In this document: positions 50,101 through 60,823 of the stretch, in pieces
How the letters are laid out: each line of letters starts with the position of its first letter
Position numbering within the stretch: the stretch's first letter is position 1
From: Diploscapter coronatus
Lineage: Eukaryota > Nematoda > Chromadorea > Rhabditida > Rhabditidae
Length of the DNA: 64,000 bases
Direction: 5' to 3'
Assembly (NCBI GenBank): GCA_964036155.1
Contig: OZ038423.1
Coordinates: 71,253,249 to 71,317,248, forward strand
Program-made: the position numbers and the translations under genes
Notes under the pieces: generated by a model
What the model was told of the DNA's origin: nothing
Database searches by the model: none
Seen by the model: only the letters and a program-made list of their open reading frames with translations

Positions 50101-51346
50101 CCTCTAAAAATTAAACTTCCTAAAATTGAGGTTAAATTAAAATCTTACGTTTTGTAATTGCATTTTTCTCCAAAGCCGCAGAGAAAAGTCTCGCAGTGTA
50201 CTGAAAAATATACGAATTTTCCCATATCAATCACCGAAATTTGAGGTGGCATTTTTAATCCTTCTTAGTTTCAAATAAAAATCTTACAGTGCTTGGTTTT
50301 CCTTCGCTTTTTATGGGCTCGATCTGAAATAATCCTTGTTATGCAGTTCTATATTATTACGTCATCATGTAATCTGATATGACCTTGTATCTCGAATTAG
50401 CATAAATCCTATTTTAGAAAGGATATGCTAATTCTAAGCACCTGTATATCTCGATTTTGTAAAGAGAAGTAAATAAGTAAATAATTGACCTAACAGCATT
50501 TTTAACAATAGAATATATGTCAGGTGGTAAGCCTTTATGAAAGGCTGAATGGTAATTATTCAGTAGTTGCCATGTTGTACAAAATAATTATGAGATTTTT
50601 GCAAATCTCAGGAACTTTTCCAATCTTTTCATTCATAGAATAATTTTCTCTTCAAATAAAACTGGGAACAATATTCTACGACACTTTGAACATTACTTAC
50701 TCAAAGATGTGTAATGCAGAGCGTCCAAAGTGTGCAGATTTAGTCGTACAACGGGTACATTCAGGTAAAATGAATTTTCAGTGGAAGATAGAGCAAAAAT
50801 CCTCGTTGATCCGAGTTTTAACCGATGAGCACAGGGCTAAAATAAGTCAATTTCATATATCCCTTTAAAAAGGTTTTGTATATCCCTTACCTGAGTCTCA
50901 GCGATCCCTCGTACTTTTATCGTTTTAGGAGGGTCGGAAAGGTATTCCCTTCCCTTGAAGATCCTCTTAACTTTAACTTGAGCTTCCTAAAATTTCTTTT
51001 GGAATTTATGGTTTTACTTTCTGGAAATTAAATTACCGTGACTCGATGATTCCTCTCATTTAGGACGACCGATTTAATGGTACCCGTAACAACAACATCG
51101 GCCGCTGTGAAAACTTCGTAGAGGTAATATCTGAGATTTAAATGACTTTAAATTTTATCCTAGTTTGGAAAAGAATAAATCAAAACCTAAGCTTAAACTA
51201 TATCTAAGTTTTCAATATAAAATATAAAGTGAAAATTAAAAATAAACCAACTTAGTAGGTTTAGGCGTGGTGCAATTGTGCTTAGATTTCGCCGAAACTT
51301 CGTAGGAAAATAAAACGATGACAAATAAAGACAAAAATGTGTTCAT
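38131..51346 (-). CDS. agr-1: Agrin (heparan-sulphate proteoglycan of basement membranes)
   Basis: Secreted multidomain proteoglycan. Order from the ATG at 51346: signal peptide ([19 protein letters not shown]); an NtA/NTR-like fold ([25 protein letters not shown]); eight follistatin/Kazal modules (for example [36 protein letters not shown]); two laminin-EGF modules ([13 protein letters not shown]...[19 protein letters not shown]); a ninth Kazal ([11 protein letters not shown]); a Cys-rich EGF-like stretch; three laminin-G domains; and a degenerate EGF before the last one. It ends ...[16 protein letters not shown] at 38131. This 8-LE2-1 layout equals vertebrate agrin; I see no SEA domain. Oddities: two introns start with GC (48614 and about 50047), one LG intron is only 31 or 37 nt, and the first Kazal exon (49952-49839) appears to carry a one-base frameshift. 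A 2-kb intron (about 39700-41720) hosts a neuropeptide gene on the other strand. Confidence 0.95.
39932..39941. promoter_or_regulatory. GC box upstream of nested neuropeptide gene
   Basis: A CCCGCCCC Sp1/KLF-type motif about 100 bp upstream of the start codon at 40037, within an AT-rich intron of agrin. It is a candidate promoter element only. Confidence 0.3.
40037..41495 (+). CDS. RFamide-like neuropeptide precursor nested in agrin intron
   Basis: Two exons, 40037-40118 and 41314-41495, join in phase 1 to give 87 residues. Exon 1 encodes a signal peptide ([19 protein letters not shown]) and ends at a GTCAGT donor. Exon 2 follows a TTTTTAG acceptor. The mature part has Lys-Arg cleavage sites after ...[10 protein letters not shown] and ...SSSEDKR, and ends [17 protein letters not shown] just before the stop. 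A C-terminal RFG followed by a dibasic pair is the classic signal for proteolytic release and C-terminal amidation, giving a peptide ending YYRF-amide. The ending resembles nematode FLP peptides of the SAYxRF type but I cannot assign a family. The host agrin gene runs on the opposite strand. No in-frame stop separates this ATG from an earlier one at 39860, so the start is inferred from the signal peptide. Confidence 0.78.
49466..49533. repeat. Short hairpin in agrin intron
   Basis: CCGGTTGAC (49466-49474) pairs with GTCAACCGG (49525-49533), and TTTGC/GCAAA extends the stem inside. It lies in the 1-kb intron between the first and second Kazal exons. It could be a structured element; no further support. 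Confidence 0.35.
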
Positions 51347-51995
51347 CTTTCAATATGATAGCCAAACTTGTCAATTCTCATCGCTAGAACCTGAAATTTC
51401 GGTGGATATATGAAATCGGCTTCAGAAAAGACTAGCAAAAGTCGCAAATAAAAGTAGCTAGAAGATAGATAAGATGAGAGGTTTTTGTTTACACAAGAAC
51501 AAGGAAAAATGTCTGCAAGTTCTTCACCAACTTGCGCATGAAATATCGGAGAAGTAGTGACCTTTGAAAAGGTAATTCGATTTTTCGCTACTTTTAAAAG
51601 TTTCAACGAAATGAGAGAAGGATGGTCGCAATGAGTTTGGAGAAGATTTGTGATGGGGGTCTAAATCAACTCCAGAGATCCTATACTTCGAGTGACCAAT
51701 GGGACATGTGAAATCCAGAGACCTATTCAATTTCTAGATTTTCCATTACTCCCCCTATCTGAATAGAAGAGTATGATAGGTTTATTCAAATTTCCGAATT
51801 TCCTGGGATATATGAAATTCCAGATCAAGATAAAGAGATAAGCATAAATACTACAAAGGACTAGAACATAAACTATAAAAGAGCATGCTTTTATGATCGA
51901 TTGACCTTTTCACCTTCCTTTCTCCTTTCTATTCAAAGGTAGCCCCGCCCTTTCTTTTCGTTTAGCTCCGCCTATTTTTAGAAATCTACTTTATT
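51347..51995. other. Spacer between PIG-G and agrin
   Basis: 650 bp upstream of the agrin start and downstream of the PIG-G stop. It holds two copies of the dispersed GGATATATGAAATC motif (about 51409 and 51808) and an AGCCCCGCCC GC box near 51941. I see no gene. Confidence 0.4.
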
Positions 51996-54900
51996 TCAAA
52001 GAAACACTCTAAATATCCATGAGATCGCGAAAGATAAGATCATCGTGATGATATGCAGAAGTTCGAAAACTACCTGAAAATTTGATTTTAAGCATTTTTT
52101 AAATGTTAGGTCTTTCTTTTACAATTTTTGAATATTCTTCAAGTTTTCTTTTCTTCTATAAAATGGATTATAAAATTGTTAAAATCTTCAACCATTTTTT
52201 TACAATAATAAAATAATTTATAAAATTCATGATTTCCCTAAATTCTTAAATATTCCGGTTTTTTTAAGAATATCTTTGAAATTTTTAAAATTCTAGATAA
52301 CGATAGTAAAGAAATGTTAAATTTCAAAAATGTTCACCTTTGGTCCAAAAACCGACCAGACGAACAGATGCTCCCGGAAATGAACGAAACTGCCGAGAGC
52401 GGTTAAAAGTAAGAGAATACGGTATTTCGCCAAGGCAATTGCGTCCTCTCTCGAAAATTTCTTCTTGGACCTAAAAAATCAAATTAAATACAAAAAATAA
52501 AGGATTTTAAAAAATCTCACGAATAAGCAATAGAGAAAAGTAGCACTGGGCTGTAGAGATTGAGCGTGATTTGGGTTGCAACCGGTACAGGTGAATAGGA
52601 CTGAAAACCCGTGTAACCAGGGGAGATGTCGATTGAAGATAGGGAGGTTGAAGTACCCTGAACTTTTTTAATCTTAATAAATTTTGATTTAAAAAACAAA
52701 TCTCATAATTTTAGACCTTATCTTTTTCTAATTAAGAAATATTTATTTCTCATTTTAGAAATTCTTACTTTTCTTTAAAATAAAAAAAGTGAAGTTCCCA
52801 CCGCATAATAAAAGCAGGACCACAAAATCATAGAAATCTCCGTGAAGTTCAACTCAAGCTGACCTGAAATTATTTGTTTTCCTATTTTTGAAACCATTTT
52901 TTAAATTTTACCTGCCACTTCGCCAATTTCCCAGATCACCAAATTGAGCGGTAGCAGGTGAGCAGGGCTTAAGAAGAGGAGGTAGAGATTGAGAACGAAA
53001 CAAGAATGATGGCGCAACAGATAAAGACAGGACAGACGGAATACGGTAGCGATGACGTCAAACGAATAGAGGGTGAGTCTGAAAATATTTTTTTTCTAAC
53101 TTTGTTACATTGATTTTTAAAAAAGTTTGTTTGTAAGAAACGAAATTTGCATGGTCAAAAAACATTCTTTGTTGAGAGACGAAATTTTTCCAAGTTTCGT
53201 TACTAAAGAACTATTTCCTTACAACTAGACAGCCAAAATTACTTATGTTATATTATCGATTTTCGTTAGTTAAATTTTTATCATACGTTAAATCCAGAAT
53301 CCTAGTAATTCTGCAGCACACTAGAAGAATTGATCCAATTGTTTTCGAACTACTCGTATGCTGGCTCCTGAAAATTTATCATTTTTCCGATTTACTAATT
53401 TTTAAACCTACTTTAAAATAGGAAAAATCGACAGCACTACGAACAAATTTGTCAAAGGCAAAGATAAGGAACTGAAAATTTTTAATTTCAAAAAATAGAA
53501 AATAAAAAAAAAAACCTGAAAAATCGCTTGGCGTTGAAACGATCGAAAAGCTGGGTGATTGGAAAGAAAAATCCCGGATCTTCGAAAATCGGCTTTGGGA
53601 GGACTTCTGGAATTAGAAAAAACGTTTTTCTTGCGAAAAAATGGATAACCTTTATCCATGATCCAGCGTCTTCTTAAATCCATGGTATATCCGACTCCGA
53701 TTCTGTGAAGGAGGACCAGAAAGAAATACGATTTTCGTCTCTAAACAAATTTTTCTTCATAGAGTCTTATTTTTATCGCAAAAAATCATTTTTATCAAAT
53801 AATTAAAATTCTCTTGCCGTTTTCTCTTGATAAGCCCTTATCAGGAGTACGGTGGTCGTCAAATAATACCTGAACTAGTAATTTTACCAAAGGTGGTAAC
53901 TTTCAAAAATGAATACCAAATTTCATGCTCCTCCTCCACCAAACTGCTTGAAAGTGACGCGAGAAACGGTAGTAGAAGTACCAGATGGGACAATTGGAGT
54001 TCAGAAACCTGAAACCAAAATAGTAGCATTTACCAAAAATGGTATCCCTACTTTCGGAATGCCATCATTGAGAAGTAGAAAAGCCGTCAAAATCAAACTC
54101 ATCGATATGATACACCACCCAGCGGAAAATCTGCTTTGGTCCTCCAGAATTTCGTTTTGAATTTTCCGGAACATCTGAAAATTAATGTTCTAGGAGAGTC
54201 GAGATAAAATTCAAATTTTTATTTTAGGGGTGAAAAATAAAAGAAAATCCTATTTTGTAACTCTCTCAACAACAAAAAATGATGAAGATCACCTTCTCTC
54301 CTTCATCCTGATACCATATTATCAATTGACTGGTTTTTCCGCAAATTTCTGGATTTGCTTGAAAGAATTCCTGCCTAATCGGGTAGAGATTGGATTTTTC
54401 TGAAAAGTCAATATTTTTAGAAAATTACTGTAGTTCTACCTTTCGAAAGTCTCCAGAGTTGATGGAAAGTCTTCGAAGTTTCCTTGGCAACTTTCAATTC
54501 GTCTATGTCCCAGGTTTTTGCGATTTCCGGTATCAAAGAAATCCCAGCCGATTTTCCGGGATTTTTTAGACCCAGGAAAAATGAAATCGTCGGTGATAAG
54601 TCCAATTGCTCCGCCTTCGGCATTCCTGAAAGATATTAAAAATATAAAGATCAAAATTTTATGCATCTTAAAGATTGACTTTAGATGAAATACTGCTGAA
54701 AAAGCTAGGAAAGAGCAAAGTAAAAATCTCATTTTCCTACCATTTTGGGTTCCTTTGATACCAAATTTGGTGGTAACGAATACCATTGGGACTTTTGTCT
54801 CTTCTGGACTTGCCCCACCGTGACCGCCCTGCTGCGTCATGCCGTGATCACCAACAATTACCAAAAGGGCATTTTCGTCCTGGAAGTTACCATTTGGTAC

Positions 54901-56224
54901 TTTATGGTATAAAAGTGGCACCTTCAAAGACCCATAGAGATTTTCAACGATACCGTCCATTTCCTGAAGTTTGATGGGGATTTGGGTAGAGGTGCCTCCG
55001 AGGGAGTGACCTAAAAATACAAAAAATATATTTGCTTCAAGGTGACAATTTTTTTAATTGATAAAGATAGTAAATTTTAGAAATCACACCAATATGGTCC
55101 AATCCAAGGTAGTGTAAAATCAGGACGTCCCATTTCTTCGAATTTTCACCAACGAGAGTCGCCAGATGACGGGTTACATTGTTGTCGACCTGAATCAGAT
55201 TTTTCGTGTAAAAATTCCAAATTTCAAGAAAAATTTATATCTCAATAAAATGTTTATTATGCAAATTTTTAAAAATTAAAAAGAAATATACCCGCATCTG
55301 AGTGAAATCTATATAATTCTTACGTAGAAAAATATCGTACCTCCGTGAAATCGTTCACATAGAACGACGTGACGCCTTCTGAATCGTGGAAAGTCTCAGG
55401 GAAAAGCTTCAGCCAGGTATCGTCTCCGTAGAAATTTATCCTGAAGATATAGAATTTCAGAAAAGGCTACAGTAATCCAAATTAAAAATACAGCTGACCA
55501 AAAAGTGAACAGAAAGATCAAACCTCTTCCCCTTTTCCTTGGTCTGTCTTAACCAGTTATCAACCCGCATTTCAGGACTTGCAAAATTCGTCAAGACACT
55601 TCCAAAAGAAGGCAAGGTTCCAGATAATAGAGCCTGAAAACTTCTCATTAAAATTTTTTTAAAAGCCAATCAAATGAAAATGATAAATGAACCAATAAAA
55701 CTACCGTAATCCTCGGCATAGTCACTGTAGGCGTCCTCGCATACACTTCGAATCCAACGGCCTGCCCAGATTCTAGGGAATTTCTGAAAATAGCAATTTT
55801 TCTGAATAGGAAGAAATTAGAATACCTCAAAAATTTCATCGGCGAGTTTGAAAACGTCAGAAAATCGAGTCGCCATGCGTCAATCACCATGAAGATCAAC
55901 TTTTTCGGAAGGTGGAAATTTGCAATGTTTTGAGGACAGCCTGAACATATTTTCCGATAAAATTTGAAAAAATCACTAATTTATAGAAAAAAAATTCGAA
56001 AGAAAAATCAAAAGGCCAACCTTCATAAGGCGATACGAAATCCTCCTCTTCTAGAACATCTTCCGTTATCGAAGTTTCGGGAAGAAAGGAAACGATCAGA
56101 ATTCCCGCAGCTAGAAGGCACAGGAAAGACGAAATCTGAAATTGCAGAATTTTCCAGATCAAATTTTAAAAATTTCTACCGTAATTCGGAGATTCGAAAT
56201 TTCAACATTCTTTCCATTCTTCAT
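51996..56224 (-). CDS. PIGG: PIG-G / GPI7-type GPI ethanolamine phosphate transferase 2
   Basis: ER membrane enzyme that adds ethanolamine phosphate to the second mannose of GPI anchors. It starts at 56224 with a signal-anchor (SSFLCLLAAGILIVSFLP). The lumenal alkaline-phosphatase-like domain has FMVIDAWRLDF (metal-binding Asp), TPTVTMPRI (catalytic Thr), INFYGDDTWLKLFP, VDNNVTRHL, WDVLILHYLGLDHIGH and VIVGDHGMTQQGGHGG. A multi-pass C-terminal half follows, with SSSLVEEEHEIWYYL, the PIG-G-specific TSLSSIDISPGYTGFQSY and LFVWSVFGPK, ending ...SWIFRVFL at 51996. The VEEEH and DISPGYTGF blocks separate it from PIG-N and PIG-O. A 42-nt stretch at about 54883-54924 is bounded by GT and AG and free of stops, so it can be read as intron or as 14 codons. 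All metal ligands I can see are kept. Confidence 0.95.
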
Positions 56225-56814
56225 GACGTCAATCTTCCATCATCTGAAATTACACTAATCCCTCTAATTCCTACTTTATAACTTGTTTTTCTTTAAGTTT
56301 CATACTAATTTTCATGTCTGCCTTCAAATTATATGCTAATTTTCAAGTTTCGTGATAAATATTATCATATCAAAGGTCACTTTTCCGGTTTTTCGTTGTA
56401 GAAACTTCCAATGTTTTCTCTTGTCAGTGATAAAAGATAGGCATGATAAGAAGAAGCGTCATGTAATCTTTTCCTAATCGTAAGCCTGTCGAATCAAGCC
56501 TTTTTATCCCGCCTATATCCCCTTAAATCCCATATGTCATCGATTTTCTTAGCTTTTCCTTCTCCTAATGCATTATATTAATCCGAGGAAATCCGTAAAT
56601 CTGTTTTCGCACCAAAAGTGTTCTATTTCGGAACATTTCCTTTAAGAAGATTACAGTTTTGTGAATTCCATTTCGCTGACAAACTTCATCATTTTTATCA
56701 GCTTTTAAAATCTTCTTAAAGAGAGTATCAAAGTATCTCAGATATCGTCGTTTCATTGATACCTTCGTCACTATTTTTATAAGTTATCCAAAATTCATTT
56801 CCAGACTTACAAGA
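56225..56814. other. Divergent spacer between PIG-G and the 56815 gene
   Basis: 590 bp between two divergent start codons. A TTTCCAG at about 56798-56804 just before the plus-strand ATG may be a trans-splice acceptor. I see no gene. Confidence 0.4.
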
Positions 56815-58003
56815 ATGATCTTCCTACTGGTAACGGCATTTTTATCAGTATCCTCCGAACCTTTGCCATCCTTGGACTTATTGAATGGGCCCAAGGGGTA
56901 TTTGATCAAAGAATATATCAATGCTATCACTGCTTATGGGCCTGGGCTTGGAGTTTACTGTATGAAAGTTTAATTTTCCCAACTTTCATTAAAATTTTAA
57001 AATCTAGCTCCCTACACCTACGTCGATCTTTCTTACGACAACATACCATTCGTCGGAAAAATTCCGGTTTTGGGTAAGGAGGGCACCTCCTCAAAATTGG
57101 GAATTTCACCATTCTACCCTCCCGAAGGAAATCCCAGCAACCCATACCCGCCTCTCTATAGGTAGCCATTGGCATCATTTAAAGGTTATCATCTGGCATT
57201 TAGAGCTAGACCGTTGCCACTGCATGTGCCAGAGCCCCAAGATGTGGTAGCAGTACCATTGGACGAAGAGGCCCTTCATGGAGAACCACTTTTCCCACCT
57301 GGTACCAAAGTGCTACAATTTTACCGCTTACCAAAATAATCAGAACTTGCCGTGCCAAACGAAACCGCCGATGGTATGCATGTGGTTCATGCTGAAGAGG
57401 ACAACGAGAAGAACGATACTAAAGAAAAGATCCCAGAGGACCCATTTGGTAGCGACAATGCGGTATGCTATTAGCCATTTTTGTTATCATTTACTAAAAA
57501 CCGATTGTTCAGATTCCCCAGGGCTTTGTGGAATGGCCGTCTAATGCCATTAGCAGGGGGTTGACAGAGAAGGATGCATCCGAGAAAAACCGAGTAACAG
57601 GTTATTGTTTTACGCCATAGTTTGAAAGGGGCGAGGCTAGACATTTTCTAGCACGTCCTTTCTGGAATTCTATCGCACGATTGTCAAATTTAGAAAGAAT
57701 TTTAAAACCTTATGAAAATGGGTAGATCTAAATTCTTAGGCCGCGCTCACTTTGGAATTTGAATGCAGTTTCAACTTTTAGAAAGAATGAGAATTTAGAA
57801 AAGGAATATGGCATAAAAATTTCAACTCCCTGCTCCCCTTAAGTTTTAGATCGGCTCTTTTAGATAGCTCTGTAAAGGAACTCACCAAGATCGACAACGC
57901 ACGAGAGAAAAATCTGGACAGCTCGGAGGTGATGAAGATGACAATCGGCGAGAACGACAAGCCCAAATCGCCCTTCCGGAATCGGCGGATCTTAATTCAA
58001 TAG
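56815..58003 (+). CDS. Secreted Pro/Tyr-rich protein, unrecognised
   Basis: Six phase-consistent exons give about 260 residues. The N-terminus MIFLLVTAFLSVSSEP is a signal peptide. Next come LLNGPKGYLIKEYINAITAY, a Tyr/Pro/Gly-rich part (YTYVDLSYDNIPFVGKIP, FYPPEGNPSNPYPPLY), then a Pro/Val/Glu segment, then an acidic Lys/Glu/Asp tail ending FRNRRILIQ. There are no cysteines of note and no membrane segment after the signal, so it is likely an extracellular, partly disordered protein (cuticle or secretion). I do not recognise a family. It is divergent to PIG-G and convergent with CstF-50 (255 bp between stops). Its introns carry TACCAAA/GCCATTT-like motifs. Confidence 0.8.
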
Positions 58004-58257
58004 TCAATATTCTACATATTTTAAAACAACGTCATTTTACAGCAGTGCGTTGTAATATGACATTTTTCTTAGAAAAAAACGCTAGTCTAGTTAGAAAGCA
58101 AGCAAATCGAAACCACGGGTAACCAAGTATTTGTATAAAGTCGTGTGAACTTCTTCATGTTAAAAATAAATACTAAACCTGAAAATCATATAGTTTTTAT
58201 TCGAAGTACAGAAAACGCGGATAAATTAATGAGATCTCAAGAAAACAACAGAAAAAA

Positions 58258-60456
58258 TTAAAGTCCGGTATTGGGGGTCGGTTTTTTGTACCAGAATCTA
58301 GCTCTGAAGTCCTCGGACCCGGTAATGAAGGCCGGCATGGTGGGCGAATGGACGAAGGTGCGCACCAACGCAGTGTGTCCTGAATTTACGAAGGTATAAT
58401 AATTTTGGTTAGTCGCGTTGTTCTAATTTGGGATGTACGCAGGAAAACGAGTAATTTCCACCGAAAAATGTCGCCTTAAAAATATTCTTACCCAAGGCAA
58501 GAAGTCTCTTTCTATCCGCATTTCTCGCGTCCCACGAACAAAGGCTGCCGGACTTTTCGTCGGGGAACATGACTGAAAAATATTTTTTATAAAAGATATC
58601 AGGAACTATCAAAATTAATCAAATTTACCGTAGTCCTCATTATGATTGAACGTGGCCGCGATGGGATATTCCTGACTGCCAGTTGCCCCCGCGCCGGTGT
58701 ACGCAATCAGACATCTGTTGGTCGAGAGCTCCCATAATTTGACGATGCTGTCCATGCCGCTGGTTAGTATGTACTGGAAAGTTTGTTTGTATTTTATAAG
58801 AATTATGTAGATATGTTATACAACTTACAAGATTTTCGAAAATTACATTTGTCTCTTTTTCTCCCAAATTTCTATTCTATAGATCTTTAGAAACTAAACA
58901 AATTTAAATTAACAAGTATAAAAATCCAAACCTTTCCATTCCTAGTAAATCTGGCCGAACAGATAGCGGCCCCGTCATGCGCGCGTGTGAACGTCTCCAC
59001 ACACCGATTCGAAATCCCGTCCCACACTTTCGCATCGCCATCTTTGGACGCAGTCACGAAAAGTCGGGCGTTGTCCGAGTAGTTGATCTAAAAGAATATT
59101 TATCATTTTTAATAATATTATCTTAAAAGCTTACATCAAGCACAGTATCCTTGTGCTGGTCTTGGGCGTCTGAAAAAGAAAATTAAACAGAATTATATCA
59201 AAAAACCTACCAGGACCGACATAGCACTGCGCAGTTTCGACATTGTAGAGTCTGATGGTGGGATGGGTTGTGGTGACCAGCAGAAATTCTCCTCCAGGGT
59301 GGAACGACAGCGCACGGACTGGGTAGGCTTCCAAGATCGTCTTCATCGCTCTTTTCACAGCAGTCTTCGAGAAGTCGAACAATTTGACGGTTTTGTCTTC
59401 CGAGCCGGACACCAGAATCTGCTCGCGCGGGTGGAAATTGACGCAGGTGACGTCCTGGAAAAAATAAATAAACTTTGAAAACGACACACTTTAAAGTATT
59501 ATAGCGTCTTTTAAAACCCACGTCGATATGATCATAGAGCGTTCGGATGACAGGGTGCGAGGAGTCGGGGCCAGTCTCTGTTGTGGGGTCCCTCGAGTCT
59601 CGCGAGATGATCCTCTCCACGTCCATGATTTTGATCGAGCAGTCAAATGAGCCCGTCGCGACCAGGGTTCCTAGATTTTTTTCTATTTATATTTTAATTT
59701 TTTGCAAAAAAAGATTTTTTCCTGAAGAAATTATTTTTACTTAGATATTACTTTTTAAGGAAGTATTTGCTTTAATTTTTCTAAAAAATCAACTTACCAT
59801 CATTATTAAAAGCGGCAGATCTGCATGGTGCCTTGTGGACGGTCAGATAGATGGTCTCATAGAGCGATGGCTCAGGGGAGCAGGGGATAATGTCCGCGTC
59901 GAACTCCAGGTCCAGGCCCGAGGAGAGGCCGTCCAACTGTAAGTTAAACAAAAAATTATTTATTTTTTTAGAAAGCCCAGAATTTTATCCTTTTATATTG
60001 TGCCCTTTCAAAAAAGTAATAAATGAACTTTCTAAAAATCGAACAAACTCCCCAGAAATATCATTCTCCTACTTTTTTAGCAACGTTTTTCCCCTTTTGA
60101 TTGATTATTTTGTATTTTCATTTTGAACTAAAAACAAACCTGCAAAGCGGTTTCCTTATCCTTGGCATCCGGATCATCGATGAACTGTTTGGCGATGGAG
60201 ACCAATCTGAAGAGTTTGTCCGAGGGAGGGGGCGGTTGCGAGGAGACCCCGATCGAGGTCGCCAAATTCAACGCCAGCTGCTGGTGGCCGTCGTAGAACA
60301 GTTGGCTGAAGAAACATTTGTTGCTTAAATCTATTTTCCAAGAGAAATAACAAAATTTTTAAAAACTCTCGAATAAATTTCTGTTGAATTTTCGAAGAAA
60401 ACCAACCCGATGATCAGCCGATACATGTAGTCCCTATCCTTGATGTCGGGCTTCAT
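58258..60456 (-). CDS. cpf-1: Cleavage stimulation factor subunit 1 (CstF-50)
   Basis: WD40 subunit of the CstF polyadenylation complex, binding CstF-77 and the polymerase II tail. It starts at 60456 with [17 protein letters not shown], the dimerisation domain, continuing [22 protein letters not shown] repeats are visible as [73 protein letters not shown] and [17 protein letters not shown], then [20 protein letters not shown], and the final repeat [16 protein letters not shown] with a stop at 58258-58260. Length about 440 residues fits the family. Its start codon is 367 bp from the divergent glucuronyltransferase start. Symbol follows C. elegans usage. Confidence 0.96.
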
Positions 60457-60823
60457 GTCTGTCCTCGTCAAACTTCACAATCCTCGAAATTCGTTCAAAT
60501 CTAGAAGTCTGAAAATCGTTTATGAAAGGCGTACTGCGTTTAAAACATGCTGAAATGTTTGTGTACTCGTAAGCGCAGTGTGATTTATTTCGATACTCGA
60601 TTTTCGCTAATTTCTATTTTTCTCATTTTTAAAAAATATTTCTGATGATTTTTGGGAATTCTATCTACCTTAAGAATTAAATGGAGGCAATAAAAATAAA
60701 AACTGGATGAACTTCCCAAGAATCCCAATTTCATTTCCATTTCCTTCAGCTTTTATTTTTCAGTTTCAGCTTCCTCATTTCGGTGCTATTTTCGGGCTAT
60801 GTGATTGGTGTTTGGCAAGGACA
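60457..60823. promoter_or_regulatory. Shared divergent promoter region of CstF-50 and glucuronyltransferase
   Basis: 367 bp between two head-to-head start codons, too short for two independent large promoters. It is AT-rich with no clear GC box. A bidirectional promoter is inferred from the geometry only. Confidence 0.35.
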
